In this document: in pieces, positions 25,228 to 33,549 of the stretch | Numbering within the stretch: position 1 is the first letter of the stretch | Layout: the number at the start of each line of letters is the position of its first letter | DNA from: Candidatus Edwardsbacteria bacterium | Lineage (GTDB): Bacteria > Edwardsbacteria > AC1 > EtOH8 | Assembly: GCA_018821925.1 (NCBI GenBank) | Contig: JAHJLF010000052.1 | Coordinates: forward strand, 1-35,896 | Length of the DNA stretch: 35,896 nucleotides | Direction: 5' to 3' | The notes under the pieces: generated by a model | What the model saw: only the letters and a program-made list of their open reading frames with translations | The model's database searches: none | Told to the model about the DNA's origin: nothing | Program-made: the position numbers and the translations under genes

Positions 25228-26418
25228 CTATTCCACGATCTCGGTAACGGTTCCGGCGCCCACGGTGCGGCCGCCCTCGCGGATGGCGAACTTAAGGCCC
25301 TTCTCCATGGCGATGGGGGTCAACAGCTCGCCCTCGATGGTGACGTTATCGCCCGGCATGATCATCTCCACGCCCTTGGGAAGGCTTAAATTGCCGGTGA
25401 CGTCGGTGGTCCTAAAGAAGAACTGAGGCCGGTAGCCGGTGAAGAACGGGGTATGCCGCCCGCCCTCCTCCTTGGTCAGCACATATACTTCGCCTTTGAA
25501 CTTCTTATGGGGGGTGATGCTCTTGGGGGCCGCCAGAACCATGCCCCGCTCCAGGTCGGTCTTCTCGATGCCACGCAGCAGCACGCCAACGTTGTCTCCA
25601 GCCTGGGCGTCGTCCATCAACTTCCGGAACATCTCCACGCCGGTCACCACTGTCTCACGGGTCTCCCTGACTCCCACCCGCTCAACCTTGTCGCCCACCT
25701 TGACCTTGCCCCGCTCGATACGACCGGTGCCAACCGTGCCACGCCCGGTGATCGAGAACACGTCCTCGATGGCCAGCAGGAACGGCTTGTCTATATCCCT
25801 CACCGGCTCCGGTATGTAGCTATCCACAGCGTCCATCAGGCCCTGGATGGCCTGGACCCCGATCTCCGACGGGTCGCCCTCCATGGCCTTCAGAGCGCTG
25901 CCCTTGATGAACGGGATCTGGTCGCCGGGGAACCCGTACTGGGTCAACAGGTCACGGACCTCCATCTCTACGATCTCTATCAATTCCGGATCATCTACCT
26001 GGTCTACCTTGTTCAGAAACACCACCAGGGCCGGAACACCAACCTGACGGGCCAGCAATATGTGCTCCCGGGTCTGGGGCATCGCACCTTCCGAGGCCGC
26101 CACCACCAGGATCGCCCCGTCCATTTGGGCCGCTCCGGTGATCATGTTCTTGATGTAGTCGGCATGGCCAGGACAGTCCATATGCGCATAGTGCCGCTTC
26201 AGCGTCTCGTACTCCGCATGGTGAACATTGATCGTCACACCGCGGGCCTTTTCCTCCGGGGCGTTGTCGATCTCCTCGTAGCTCTTGGCTTTGGCCAGGC
26301 CCTTCTCCGCCAGGTACTTGGTGATGGCGCTGGTCAACGTCGTCTTGCCGTGATCAACGTGACCGATCGTCCCGATATTTACGTGCGGCTTGGTTCGCTC
26401 GAATTTTGCTTTGGCCAT
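25228..26418 (-). CDS. tuf: Translation elongation factor Tu
   Basis: This 396-residue GTPase delivers aminoacyl-tRNA to the A site. The G motifs are [11 protein letters not shown] (G1), DCPGHADY (G3), NKVD (G4) and SALKA (G5). Domain 2 has [19 protein letters not shown] and domain 3 ends [20 protein letters not shown]. No second copy is in the window. It lies between fusA and rpsJ. Confidence 0.99.
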   Translation of the reverse strand: MAKAKFERTKPHVNIGTIGHVDHGKTTLTSAITKYLAEKGLAKAKSYEEIDNAPEEKARGVTINVHHAEYETLKRHYAHMDCPGHADYIKNMITGAAQMDGAILVVAASEGAMPQTREHILLARQVGVPALVVFLNKVDQVDDPELIEIVEMEVRDLLTQYGFPGDQIPFIKGSALKAMEGDPSEIGVQAIQGLMDAVDSYIPEPVRDIDKPFLLAIEDVFSITGRGTVGTGRIERGKVKVGDKVERVGVRETRETVVTGVEMFRKLMDDAQAGDNVGVLLRGIEKTDLERGMVLAAPKSITPHKKFKGEVYVLTKEEGGRHTPFFTGYRPQFFFRTTDVTGNLSLPKGVEMIMPGDNVTIEGELLTPIAMEKGLKFAIREGGRTVGAGTVTEIVE

Positions 26419-26483
26419 ACCTGGAATCTCCTTATATTCTGGTAAATTTTTCGCTTTATATTTTACTTTTCAACTGAACGTAA

Positions 26484-28562
26484 TTAGTGCCGGCTTCCGC
26501 TTTTTTCCATTATCTCCTCGGAAACAGACCGGGGAACCTCCTCGTAATGATGAAACTGCATGGTGTAAATGGCTCTTCCCTGAGAGAGGGATCTCAATCT
26601 GGTAGCGTACCCGAACATCTCGGAAAGGGGGACCATCGAGGCTATGACCTGGGCATCCTTGCGTTTCACCAATCCCAGAATCTTACCCCGGCGGGCGCTG
26701 AGGTCACCGATCACGTCACCCATATACACTTCGGGGACCACCACTTCCACGTCCATAACTGGTTCTAAGAGAACTGATGATGCTTTCTGCAGGGCATCCC
26801 GGGCCGCCATAGAAGAGGCTATCCTAAAGGCCATGTCCGAAGAATCCACCTCGTGATAGGAGCCGTCGGTCAGCTCAACCTTGACATCCACTACCGGATA
26901 TCCCGCCAGCACCCCTGATTCCAGACCGTCCTTGACGCCCTTTTCCACCGAGGGAATAAATTCCTTGGGTATGTTGCCGCCGATGATGGAATTGACGAAT
27001 TCAAATCCGGTCCCGGCCTCTTTGGGCTCGGCATGTATCACCACGTGGGCGAATTGTCCGTGGCCGCCGGTCTGCTTGGCAAATTTGATGTTGCTGGTGA
27101 CTGATTTGCGGATGGTCTCGCGGTACGATACCTGGGGTTTGCCCACGTTGGCCTGCACCGAGAACTCCCGCAGCATGCGGTCCACGATTATCTCCAGATG
27201 AAGCTCGCCCATGCCGGAGATGATTGTCTGGCCGGTCTCCTCGTCGGTCTTCACCTTGAAGGTGGGATCCTCCTCCAGCAGTTTTGCCAGGGCCAATCCC
27301 ATCCTGTCCTGATCGGCCTTGGATTTGGGCTCCAGAGCCACCGCTATAACCGGATCCGGGAATTTCATGGCTTCCAGCACCAGGGGATGCGTCTTGTCAC
27401 AGATGGTATGCCCGGTGCGGCTTTCCTTTAATCCCACCAAGGCGGCGATGTCTCCGGCCGATATTTGGTCCACATCCTCACGCTTGTTGGCATGCATCAT
27501 CAGGATCCGGCTGACCCGTTCCCGCTTGTCGATGTTGCTGTTATAGACCGTTTCGCCGGCCTTGAGAACTCCGGAGTAGATCCTGACGAACGAAATCTTG
27601 CCCACATAAGGATCGGTGGCTATCTTGAACACCAGGCCGGCCAGAGGCTCGTCGGGACTGTCATGCCGCTCTTCCTTGTGGCTGGTATAGGGATTGATGC
27701 CGGTGATTGGTGGAAGATCGGTGGGGGCCGGCAGATAATCCACGATGGCGTCCAACAGCAACTGAACCCCTTTGTTCTTGAATGAAGCCCCACACAGCAC
27801 CGGGAATATCTTAATCTCCAAGGCACCTTTTCTGATGGACCTTTTCAGCATCTCCGGGGTGATCTCCTTGCCGTCCAGGTAAGCATGCATGGCCTCCTCG
27901 TCGAACTCAGCCACCTGTTCTACCAAGCTGTCATGATATTTCCGGGCGTCCGCCATCAGATCCTTTGGTATGGGCCCAGCTTCGGGAGTTTTTTCGCCCT
28001 TCTCGTCAAAGGTCAGGGCTTTCATAGTTACCAGATCAACCACCCCGCTGAAGGCCTCCTCCCGACCGATGGGCATCTGGATGGGCACCGCCTTGGCGGC
28101 CAGCCTCTCCCGCATCATGGAGACCGCATCGTCGAAGTCGGCCCCCACCCGGTCCATCTTATTAATGAAGGCTATCCGGGGAATGTGATACCGGTCGGCC
28201 TGGCGCCACACCGTTTCGCTTTGCGGTTCCACTCCGCCCACGGCGCAGAACAGCGCCACTGCACTGTCTAATATTCTCAAAGAGCGTTCCACCTCGACCG
28301 TGAAGTCTACGTGGCCCGGGGTATCTATGATGTTTATCCGGTGATCTTTCCAGAAACAGGTGGTGGCGGCCGAGGTGATGGTGATGCCGCGTTCCTTCTC
28401 CTGCTCCATCCAGTCCATGGTGGCGGCTCCGTCGTGGACCTCGCCGATCCGGTGGAGTCTGCCGGTAAAATAAAGTATCCGCTCGGTAGTGGTGGTCTTG
28501 CCGGCATCGATATGGGCCATAATGCCGATATTCCTGGTCTTATTTAAAGATTCCTGCGCCAA
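26484..28562 (-). CDS. fusA: Translation elongation factor G
   Basis: This 692-residue ribosomal translocase GTPase has G1 [15 protein letters not shown], switch I/G2 near [21 protein letters not shown]3 DTPGHVDF and G4 NKMD. Domain IV (about residues 480-600) includes [20 protein letters not shown] then GHGQFAHV and [12 protein letters not shown], which enter the decoding site. The C-terminus has [20 protein letters not shown]. The length is typical of the canonical EF-G rather than the EF-G2 type. It lies between rpsG and tuf in str order. Confidence 0.98.
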   Translation of the reverse strand: MAQESLNKTRNIGIMAHIDAGKTTTTERILYFTGRLHRIGEVHDGAATMDWMEQEKERGITITSAATTCFWKDHRINIIDTPGHVDFTVEVERSLRILDSAVALFCAVGGVEPQSETVWRQADRYHIPRIAFINKMDRVGADFDDAVSMMRERLAAKAVPIQMPIGREEAFSGVVDLVTMKALTFDEKGEKTPEAGPIPKDLMADARKYHDSLVEQVAEFDEEAMHAYLDGKEITPEMLKRSIRKGALEIKIFPVLCGASFKNKGVQLLLDAIVDYLPAPTDLPPITGINPYTSHKEERHDSPDEPLAGLVFKIATDPYVGKISFVRIYSGVLKAGETVYNSNIDKRERVSRILMMHANKREDVDQISAGDIAALVGLKESRTGHTICDKTHPLVLEAMKFPDPVIAVALEPKSKADQDRMGLALAKLLEEDPTFKVKTDEETGQTIISGMGELHLEIIVDRMLREFSVQANVGKPQVSYRETIRKSVTSNIKFAKQTGGHGQFAHVVIHAEPKEAGTGFEFVNSIIGGNIPKEFIPSVEKGVKDGLESGVLAGYPVVDVKVELTDGSYHEVDSSDMAFRIASSMAARDALQKASSVLLEPVMDVEVVVPEVYMGDVIGDLSARRGKILGLVKRKDAQVIASMVPLSEMFGYATRLRSLSQGRAIYTMQFHHYEEVPRSVSEEIMEKSGSRH

Positions 28563-28762
28563 TTTGTTTCCTATCTCCCGCCGCCTGTGAACTCTATCAA
28601 TCAGGCAGCCAGAATATCGATCTGCCTATTTCAGATATGATATGCGATGTAAAATGGCGACAGGTTGTTCATTTAACTATATTTTCTGAATTTCAAACTT
28701 CATCTGTCCGCCCCTCACTACTATTCCCTCTCCCCACGGGGAAGGGACATAAGGAAGGGGTC
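28563..28762. other. 200-bp rpsG-fusA spacer with GC-rich inverted repeat
   Basis: This spacer is unusually long for this operon. It holds an imperfect inverted repeat around CTCCCCACGGGGAAGG (about 28731-28746) flanked by CCCTCAC-style sequence, similar in form to dispersed intergenic repeats of many genomes. No T-run follows, so I do not call a terminator. No promoter is convincing. Confidence 0.5.
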
Positions 28763-29233
28763 TTAGAACCGGTAATGGGCAAAGGCCTTGTTAGCCTCGG
28801 CCATCTTGTGGGCGTCCTCTTTCTTCTTGATGGCGCCGCCCTCGTTCTTGATGGCCGACAGGATCTCTCCGGCCAGGCGTTCCCGCATGGTTTGCTCGGA
28901 GCGGGACTTCGCCGCGGCGATCATCCAGCGGATGGCCAGTGCGGTCCGGCGCTCCGGTTTTACTTCCACCGGCACCTGATAGGTGGCGCCGCCCACCCGG
29001 CGGGGCTTGACCTCCAGCACTGGCTTGATGTTGTTCAGGGCCTGCTTGAAACCGTCGATCCCCGAGGCCTTGGTCTTCTTCTCCACGATCTCCACCGCGT
29101 TGTAGAAGATCCTCTCGGCGATGCTCTTCTTTCCCCGCTCCATCAGGTTGTTGATGAAGATGGTAACCATGGTGTCGTGGTATTTGGGATCGGGCAGCAG
29201 TTCCCGCTTTATGACTCTTTTTCTTCTCGGCAT
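28763..29233 (-). CDS. rpsG: 30S ribosomal protein S7
   Basis: This 156-residue uS7 nucleates head assembly and, in E. coli, represses the str operon. It begins [20 protein letters not shown] and contains [40 protein letters not shown] and [20 protein letters not shown]. It lies between rpsL and fusA. The upstream ribosome binding site is weak. Confidence 0.98.
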   Translation of the reverse strand: MPRRKRVIKRELLPDPKYHDTMVTIFINNLMERGKKSIAERIFYNAVEIVEKKTKASGIDGFKQALNNIKPVLEVKPRRVGGATYQVPVEVKPERRTALAIRWMIAAAKSRSEQTMRERLAGEILSAIKNEGGAIKKKEDAHKMAEANKAFAHYRF

Positions 29234-29290
29234 TTTTATACCAGTCTCGGTGTTATATTTTTATTTTTGGAAAGTTGCTGGGACAAGGGA

Positions 29291-29665
29291 TTATTTCTTG
29301 GCGCGTTTGGTGCCGTACAGCGAGCGGCTTCTCTTGCGGCCGTCCACGCCGGAGGTGTCCAGGGTCCCGCGGACGATGTGGTAGCGCACGCCAGGAAGAT
29401 CCTTGACGCGGCCGCCCCGCACCATCACAATGGAGTGCTCCTGCAGATTATGACCCTCGCCGGGGATATAGGACAATACTTCGATACCGTTGGACAGCCG
29501 GACCTTGGCCACCTTGCGCAGGGCTGAGTTGGGCTTCTTGGGGGTGGTGGTGTAGACCCTGGTGCAGACGCCGCGCTTCTGGGGGCAGTTTTTCAGGGCT
29601 GGGGCCTTGGTCTTTTTGGATTTGGTTTTTCTTCCGTGTCGGATCAGTTGGTTGATGGTCGGCAT
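29291..29665 (-). CDS. rpsL: 30S ribosomal protein S12
   Basis: This 124-residue uS12 controls decoding accuracy. It begins [20 protein letters not shown], then [20 protein letters not shown] and [30 protein letters not shown]. Lys43 and the second conserved Lys of GRVKDLPG are the residues of streptomycin-sensitive S12, so no classic resistance change is present. It is the first gene of the superoperon, behind a perfect-consensus promoter, with AAGGAG just upstream of ATG. Confidence 0.98.
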   Translation of the reverse strand: MPTINQLIRHGRKTKSKKTKAPALKNCPQKRGVCTRVYTTTPKKPNSALRKVAKVRLSNGIEVLSYIPGEGHNLQEHSIVMVRGGRVKDLPGVRYHIVRGTLDTSGVDGRKRSRSLYGTKRAKK

Positions 29666-29701
29666 GGGATCTCCTTAACCGATTTTCCGTTGATGCTGCC
29701 G

Positions 29702-29724
29702 GGGGATTAAAAACAAAAATCCCC
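29702..29724 (-). promoter_or_regulatory. Leader hairpin of the superoperon 5' UTR
   Basis: On the minus strand GGGGATT and AATCCCC form a 7-bp stem around a T-rich 9-nt loop, within the roughly 120-nt leader between the rpsL promoter and rpsL. No T-run follows the stem, so it does not look like a simple terminator. A regulatory or mRNA-stability role is possible but unproven. Confidence 0.4.
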
Positions 29725-29793
29725 ATGTCCTGTCCTACTTTCTTTAATAAGGCAGGAAGATGGCATACATAAAAGTTTTCCTAAAGAATTGAT

Positions 29794-29822
29794 ATTATAT
29801 AAGATTTCATATGAAATGTCAA
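29794..29822 (-). promoter_or_regulatory. Perfect sigma-70-type promoter for the str-S10-spc-alpha superoperon
   Basis: On the minus strand an exact TTGACA and an exact TATAAT are separated by exactly 17 bp. The predicted start is near 29787, giving a leader of about 120 nt. The spacer contains the palindrome TTTCATATGAAA, and the region upstream is A/T-rich with A-tracts, as expected of an UP element. Confidence 0.88.
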
Positions 29823-29982
29823 TCCCTAAAATAGAAAAAAATGATATTTTTTGATATTTTTTTACATTAAACTCAAATCAGGTTAATGGTAAACTTTTAC
29901 ACAATATGTTGGATTGTTGCTTCTACCTGTAGGGGATGGTTTGAAACCAGCCAGCACGGTTTACACAATAATAACGAAAATT
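29823..29982. other. AT-rich spacer with a solitary CRISPR-repeat-like segment and direct repeats
   Basis: No gene is visible. TTTACACAATA occurs twice (29896-29906 and 29960-29970). Between the copies lies a 32-nt stretch (29916-29947) starting GTTGC, containing the inverted repeat CTACCTGTAG and ending GGTTTGAAAC, which resembles a type I/III CRISPR repeat. Only one copy is present, so this is not a CRISPR array. Confidence 0.5.
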
Positions 29983-30018
29983 AAAAAAGCCGCCCGTTTA
30001 TGGACGGCCCTCTTTTTT
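29983..30018. terminator. Bidirectional terminator below abiEii
   Basis: GCCGCCC and GGACGGC form a 7-bp stem (one G-U on the minus-strand RNA). The stem is followed by TTTTTT on the minus strand and by TCTTTTTT on the plus strand. It ends the AbiE transcript before the rpsL promoter. Confidence 0.75.
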
Positions 30019-30114
30019 GCCGCATTAAACCGATAAAATATATTTATGCTTTTTAAGTGGCCAATAAGGAAACCTTTATACTGGTACGATTACCGGGGAT
30101 AGATCACAAATCCC

Positions 30115-31029
30115 TTAAAGCCAGCCTTGCCCGGGATGCCAAGTTTTATTATATGGTTTCTTTTCGATTAGAGATTCGACCACTGGCATAAGAAAAATCC
30201 TCATCTCATTTATAGCGGCATCCAGTTCGCATATCTCGCCGGGCTTAGTCTTTTTAAGGAACGCCGTCCATTGCCGCTGCTTGGCATTATCTGAGGCGAA
30301 ACCATCGCCCAGACCTTCCGGCAAGGTTTCCGGCAACCCCGTTTTCCTTCTCTTAAAGGTAGCCGCTATTGCCCTGGAAAGCTTTGATCCGTCGATATTG
30401 CTATGCCTAGATATGTACCAAATATCGTAATAATCCTTCATCCGGCTGTTGGCCAGACCTTTGTCAACTAGCGTCTGTAGTTTTTCGGCAATTGCCGTGT
30501 ATTGTGTGTAAACCTTGATGCTGGGGGCGGGAAAACCCAGCAGCACTGGATACCTTATGCTCTTGGGCCTGGGAACCACCGCATCGCCGAAACCGACGTC
30601 TATCTGCAAATGAATCCGGGCGCCGGAAAGCATGGCTGTCAGCGTTATTCTTACGCCCTGATATTCGGCATTCTCACGTATCTCCAGGCCACTGACGGTG
30701 TCCGGCAGGAATTCTAACCCGTCCGGCTCTACCGGAACCAGGCACAGTTCCCGGAATATCTTCACCAACTTCGGTATATCGCTGTTTCCTTCACCCAGCA
30801 GATCAGCGTCCATCGAGGTACGAACCATCTGATCGTACCAGACCTTGAAAAGCAAGGCGCCCTTTAGCAGGAACCGATCCCGGTATTTCGAGCGGCCCAG
30901 ACGGTAAAGCAGACGCTCCAGGGCATAATGGGTGAGCAGGACCTTAAAGTCGTAGCCCAAGCTGTCAGCTTTCTGCTTAAGGCGCTCGCGCACCGAAGCG
31001 CCGATGTCGGTCACCGGCTTACGGCTCAA
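30115..31029 (-). CDS. abiEii: Type IV toxin AbiEii (nucleotidyltransferase)
   Basis: This 304-residue AbiEii/COG2253-type nucleotidyltransferase toxin is the partner of AbiEi in phage abortive infection systems. The motifs fit: FLLKGALL (residues 53-60), the acidic motif RTSMDADLL (Asp74, Asp76), a third Asp in LQIDVG (Asp144), AEKLQTL (181-187) and RMKDYYDIWY (about 197-206). The start is TTG, whose bases overlap the abiEi stop (TTGA), so translation is coupled. AbiEii toxins act by adding nucleotides to essential RNAs, tRNA in the studied MenT relatives. The target here is unknown. All motifs are intact, so it is probably active. Confidence 0.9.
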   Translation of the reverse strand: MSRKPVTDIGASVRERLKQKADSLGYDFKVLLTHYALERLLYRLGRSKYRDRFLLKGALLFKVWYDQMVRTSMDADLLGEGNSDIPKLVKIFRELCLVPVEPDGLEFLPDTVSGLEIRENAEYQGVRITLTAMLSGARIHLQIDVGFGDAVVPRPKSIRYPVLLGFPAPSIKVYTQYTAIAEKLQTLVDKGLANSRMKDYYDIWYISRHSNIDGSKLSRAIAATFKRRKTGLPETLPEGLGDGFASDNAKQRQWTAFLKKTKPGEICELDAAINEMRIFLMPVVESLIEKKPYNKTWHPGQGWL

Positions 31030-31628
31030 AAGACCGCCTCCATGTACGGCCTGATCACGTTTAGCACCCTGTCTATCCTGGCGTATTTGGTCAGCTCGTC
31101 TGCGGTGAACTTGCGGGCCCTACGGCCTTCCTTAAGGGCTTCCAGGGCCACGTCCAGGCCGATCTTGTTGCGGTATTTGAAGCAATCGGCCACCGTCTTG
31201 GCGGGGCTGTAAACCCGAACGTTGACGCCTTCGATTATATGTTCTTCGACGCCTTCTGTAAAAGCTTTACCGGAATATCTTATATATTTAATATTACGGT
31301 TATCAACGTTAGGCCGTCGTGCTTTCTCATCTATGGCAACCCATATTTGCCACGGCAGTTGTGTAGTGAAATTATTGAAACGCAGTGCTGAAATCAGGCA
31401 AACAACGCCTTTAGGCACTAGCCTTGATACATGTGCATAAGCGTAATTCTCTGTTTTATTGACATTAGGGAATGAATACACACCTCGTCCGACCTTCTCA
31501 AGCTTGCCTTGTTTATATAGACGCGAAAGATATTCCCGCGGAATGTTATGCGCATTGAGGTCACTAATGCTAATTACACTACGCTTCCCAAGAAGTTCAT
31601 AAAGTATTTTGTATTTTGATATTTGCAT
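31026..31628 (-). CDS. abiEi: Type IV antitoxin AbiEi (winged-helix regulator)
   Basis: This 200-residue protein has an N-terminal winged-helix domain (about 1-55: SVISISDLNAHNIPREYLSR, then GKLEKVGRGVYSFP). The antitoxin domain follows (SRLVPKGVVCLISALRFNNF, EGVNVRVYSPAKTVADCFKY). AbiEi proteins neutralise AbiEii without stable complex formation and repress their own promoter by binding inverted repeats. Here a perfect inverted repeat overlaps the -35 box. The gene is AT-rich at its 5' end compared with the housekeeping genes, consistent with horizontal transfer. The ATG lies only six bases past the -10, so the mRNA may be leaderless. Confidence 0.92.
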   Translation of the reverse strand: MQISKYKILYELLGKRSVISISDLNAHNIPREYLSRLYKQGKLEKVGRGVYSFPNVNKTENYAYAHVSRLVPKGVVCLISALRFNNFTTQLPWQIWVAIDEKARRPNVDNRNIKYIRYSGKAFTEGVEEHIIEGVNVRVYSPAKTVADCFKYRNKIGLDVALEALKEGRRARKFTADELTKYARIDRVLNVIRPYMEAVF

Positions 31629-31634
31629 ATACAG

Positions 31635-31664
31635 AATATATCACATCATGTATATATTTGTCAA
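31635..31664 (-). promoter_or_regulatory. abiE promoter
   Basis: On the minus strand TTGACA and TATATT are separated by 18 bp. Six bases lie between the -10 and the abiEi ATG, so a normal start site would fall on the A of the ATG. No Shine-Dalgarno is present. Confidence 0.75.
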
Positions 31665-31689
31665 TATCTATTGACATTTTGTGACACAA
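31659..31689. promoter_or_regulatory. Probable AbiEi operator: two inverted repeats
   Basis: TGTCAATA-TC-TATTGACA (31659-31676) is a perfect 8-bp inverted repeat, and one arm is the -35 box of the abiE promoter. TTGTG-A-CACAA (31679-31689) lies two bases further upstream. Two inverted repeats at the promoter are the known arrangement for AbiEi autoregulation in studied systems. Binding here is inferred. Confidence 0.6.
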
Positions 31690-31754
31690 TGAACTTGTTA
31701 GATATTTTAACTAAACGAAACATATTTACTATTTTTTCATTCTCCTTAAAATAT

Positions 31755-31815
31755 ATACCCACCACCACAGCTACCGTCACCGTCACCATCATCATCATCC
31801 ACCATCATGACAATA
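31755..31815 (+). other. Orphan attenuator-leader-like Thr/Val/Ile/His codon run
   Basis: In one plus-strand frame the codons read Thr-Thr-Thr-Ala-Thr-Val-Thr-Val-Thr, then four Ile and three His, within a frame open from an ATG at 31689 to 31916. Such runs are typical of thr, ilv or his operon leader peptides. No biosynthetic gene follows on the plus strand, and the hairpin downstream has its T-run on the minus strand. It is therefore a relic or a coincidence. Confidence 0.3.
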
Positions 31816-31860
31816 GCGGTCAGCCTCCTCATTATTTATTTTATCGGATTAATAAAAACC

Positions 31861-31888
31861 AAAGGGCCGCCCTTACGGGCGGCCCTTT
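31861..31888 (-). terminator. Terminator of the Lrp-like gene
   Basis: AAAGGGCCGCCC and GGGCGGCCCTTT form a perfect 12-bp stem with a 4-nt loop. On the minus strand it is followed by GGTTTTTATT. It lies 14 bp after the stop of the RAM-domain gene. Confidence 0.85.
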
Positions 31889-31902
31889 AACCGCAGATAA
31901 AT

Positions 31903-32139
31903 CTAGTTGCCGTTGACCACGATGCAGGTAACTGTTCGGCCGACGCCCTTGGTCCCCTGGATTTTGGAAATGATCAGTTTGGTCAAGTCCTTCATACTTG
32001 GGGCCTCCACATAGGCGATGATGTCATGAAGCCCGGTTACCACGTGAGCCTGCTTTAACCCTTTGATCTTGCGCAGGGCCCTGACTACCAGTTCGGCTTT
32101 GCCGGCATCGCAATTGATGAACTCATAAGCTGCTACCAT
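31903..32139 (-). CDS. Stand-alone Lrp/AsnC ligand-binding (RAM) domain protein
   Basis: This 78-residue protein matches only the C-terminal RAM domain of Lrp/AsnC regulators (VAAYEFINCDAGKAELVVRA, then VVTGLHDIIAYVEAPSMKDL and GVGRTVTCIVV) and has no helix-turn-helix. Such stand-alone RAM proteins form oligomers that bind amino acids and may modulate full-length Lrp proteins or enzymes. AAGGAGGT sits at good spacing before the ATG. A strong terminator follows. It lies downstream of prfB across a repeat-rich spacer with no terminator seen. Confidence 0.88.
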   Translation of the reverse strand: MVAAYEFINCDAGKAELVVRALRKIKGLKQAHVVTGLHDIIAYVEAPSMKDLTKLIISKIQGTKGVGRTVTCIVVNGN

Positions 32140-32369
32140 TCAACACACCTCCTTCCATTATTTTGATTTTGGGTCTGCTATAAGTCTAAAGTCTAAAGTT
32201 TAAAGCTTAAAGCTTAAAGAATAAAAGCCTTTGTGTCTTGTTGGTTAAAGGTTCCCTGGATTGCTTCGTTAGTTATTGCTGGCTGGTGTTCTCGCAATGA
32301 CGTGTGGAAGTTAAAAGTTAAAAACATTAAAACCTTTGTGTCCTTTGTGGTTCAAAAAAACCTATCCGG
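32140..32369. repeat. Repeat-rich spacer with heptamer tandem repeat
   Basis: A 7-bp unit is repeated five times at 32185-32219 (TCTAAAG twice, TTTAAAG, CTTAAAG twice). CCTTTGTGTC occurs near 32229 and again near 32333, each followed by a TTG-TGGTT-like stretch. Another segment has GGATTGCTTCG and CGCAATGAC ends. These resemble dispersed intergenic repeats seen in other genomes. No gene is visible. Confidence 0.65.
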
Positions 32370-33498
32370 TCAGAGGTCATCCCCGGATTCCACCTTGTCG
32401 AACTTGCCGCCCTTCTTCAGATAGGCATTTATGAACCGGTCTATTTCCCCGTCCATCACCGCTTTCACATCGCCGGTCTGCTCCAAAGTCCGGTGGTCCT
32501 TGACCATGCTGTAGGGGTGGAAGACATAGGAACGGATCTGGTTGCCCCAGGCGATATCGGTTTTAGAGGCCTCTAGAGATTGGCGTTTTTTATCCTCTTC
32601 GGCCTTATAATGCTGGTATAGCCGGGAGCGCATCACCTTCATGGCGTTGATCCGGTTCTGGTGCTGGGATCGTTCGTTCTGGCTGCAGACCACTATCCCG
32701 GTGGGAATGTGAACCATCCGGATGGCGGTCTCCACCTTGTTGACGTTCTGCCCGCCGGCTGAGCCGGCCCGGTAGACATCTATCCTAATATCTGATTCCA
32801 GAATATCCACCTTGATGTCGTCGTCAATTTCCGGATAAACGAAGGCGGAGGCAAACGATGTATGGCGGCGCTTGTTCGAGTCGAAGGGAGATATCCTCAC
32901 CAGCCGGTGGACGCCGATCTCGGCCTTGAGATAGCCGAAGGCGTGCTTTCCGGACACTTCCACAGTGACGCTCTTGATGCCGGCCTCGTCGCCCGGCTGC
33001 AGGTCGATCACCTTATATTGATAGCCATTGCGCTCCATCCAGCGGGTGTACATCCGAAGCAGCATCTCGGCCCAATCCTGGGATTCGGTCCCCCCGGCCC
33101 CGGGGTGGATGGTTAGAATGGCGCTTCTTTCATCATCCTCGCCCCGCAGCATATGGCGAAACTCCAGGCCCTCGATGCCTTTTTCCAGGGAGGTCAGATC
33201 GTCATGTATCTCTTTTAAGGATTCGGCGTCCGATTCCTCCACCAGCTCCAGCAGGGAGAGGGCGTCGTCGCACTTTTTCCTGAGCTCCTTCCAGGGATCT
33301 ATCCATTCCCGGCGGCGGTTGGCCTGGGCGATGACCTCCTTGGCCTTGATATTGTCGTTCCAGAAATCCGGGGTCGACATTCGGGTCTCATATTCGGCCA
33401 GCTCGTTATCCAGACGGTCTAGGTCAAAGATACCTCCGCAGGTTCTTTATATTCTCATCGGCTATCTGGCTGTTATCTTTCAATTCTTCTATTGTCAA
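32370..33498 (-). CDS. prfB: Peptide chain release factor 2, with programmed +1 frameshift
   Basis: RF2 terminates translation at UGA and UAA. The gene is in two frames. A 24-codon first part begins at TTG (AAAGGAT upstream) and ends CTT TGA. The second part continues one base further on as [13 protein letters not shown] for 351 residues, about 375 in total. The UGA-recognising tripeptide is SPF in [16 protein letters not shown], and the catalytic GGQ is in [12 protein letters not shown]. If the frameshift is overlooked the gene seems to start at an internal ATG, giving 336 residues and a truncated N-terminal domain. The TTG start is my inference. A promoter candidate lies about 185 bp upstream. 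Confidence 0.95.
33423..33437 (-). promoter_or_regulatory. RF2 autoregulatory +1 frameshift site
   Basis: GGAGG-TAT-CTT-TGA-C: an internal Shine-Dalgarno, the slippery CTT codon and the in-frame UGA stop followed by C. This is the same layout as the E. coli prfB site. Low RF2 lets ribosomes pause at UGA and slip +1, restoring synthesis. Confidence 0.93.
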
Positions 33499-33549
33499 AG
33501 CAGGGTCATCCTTTATTGATTTGTATTTTTCCCATTTAGTGGTTTGACC

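Noticed and set aside
25453-26445. 330-codon plus-strand frame opposite tuf
   Set aside because: It is an antisense shadow of a highly biased, conserved gene, with no start signal or domain.
28725-28755. Terminator between rpsG and fusA
   Set aside because: The GC-rich inverted repeat is imperfect and lacks a T-run in either direction, and a stop within the str segment is unlikely.
29448-29726. 92-codon frame covering the rpsL leader
   Set aside because: It overlaps rpsL in another frame. The leader part is explained by the promoter, hairpin and ribosome binding site of rpsL.
29916-29947. CRISPR array
   Set aside because: Only a single repeat-like unit is present, with no spacer-repeat periodicity and no cas genes in the window.
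31689-31916. Plus-strand protein-coding gene
   Set aside because: It runs through a terminator stem and into the RAM gene. The codon run is noted only as a possible leader relic.
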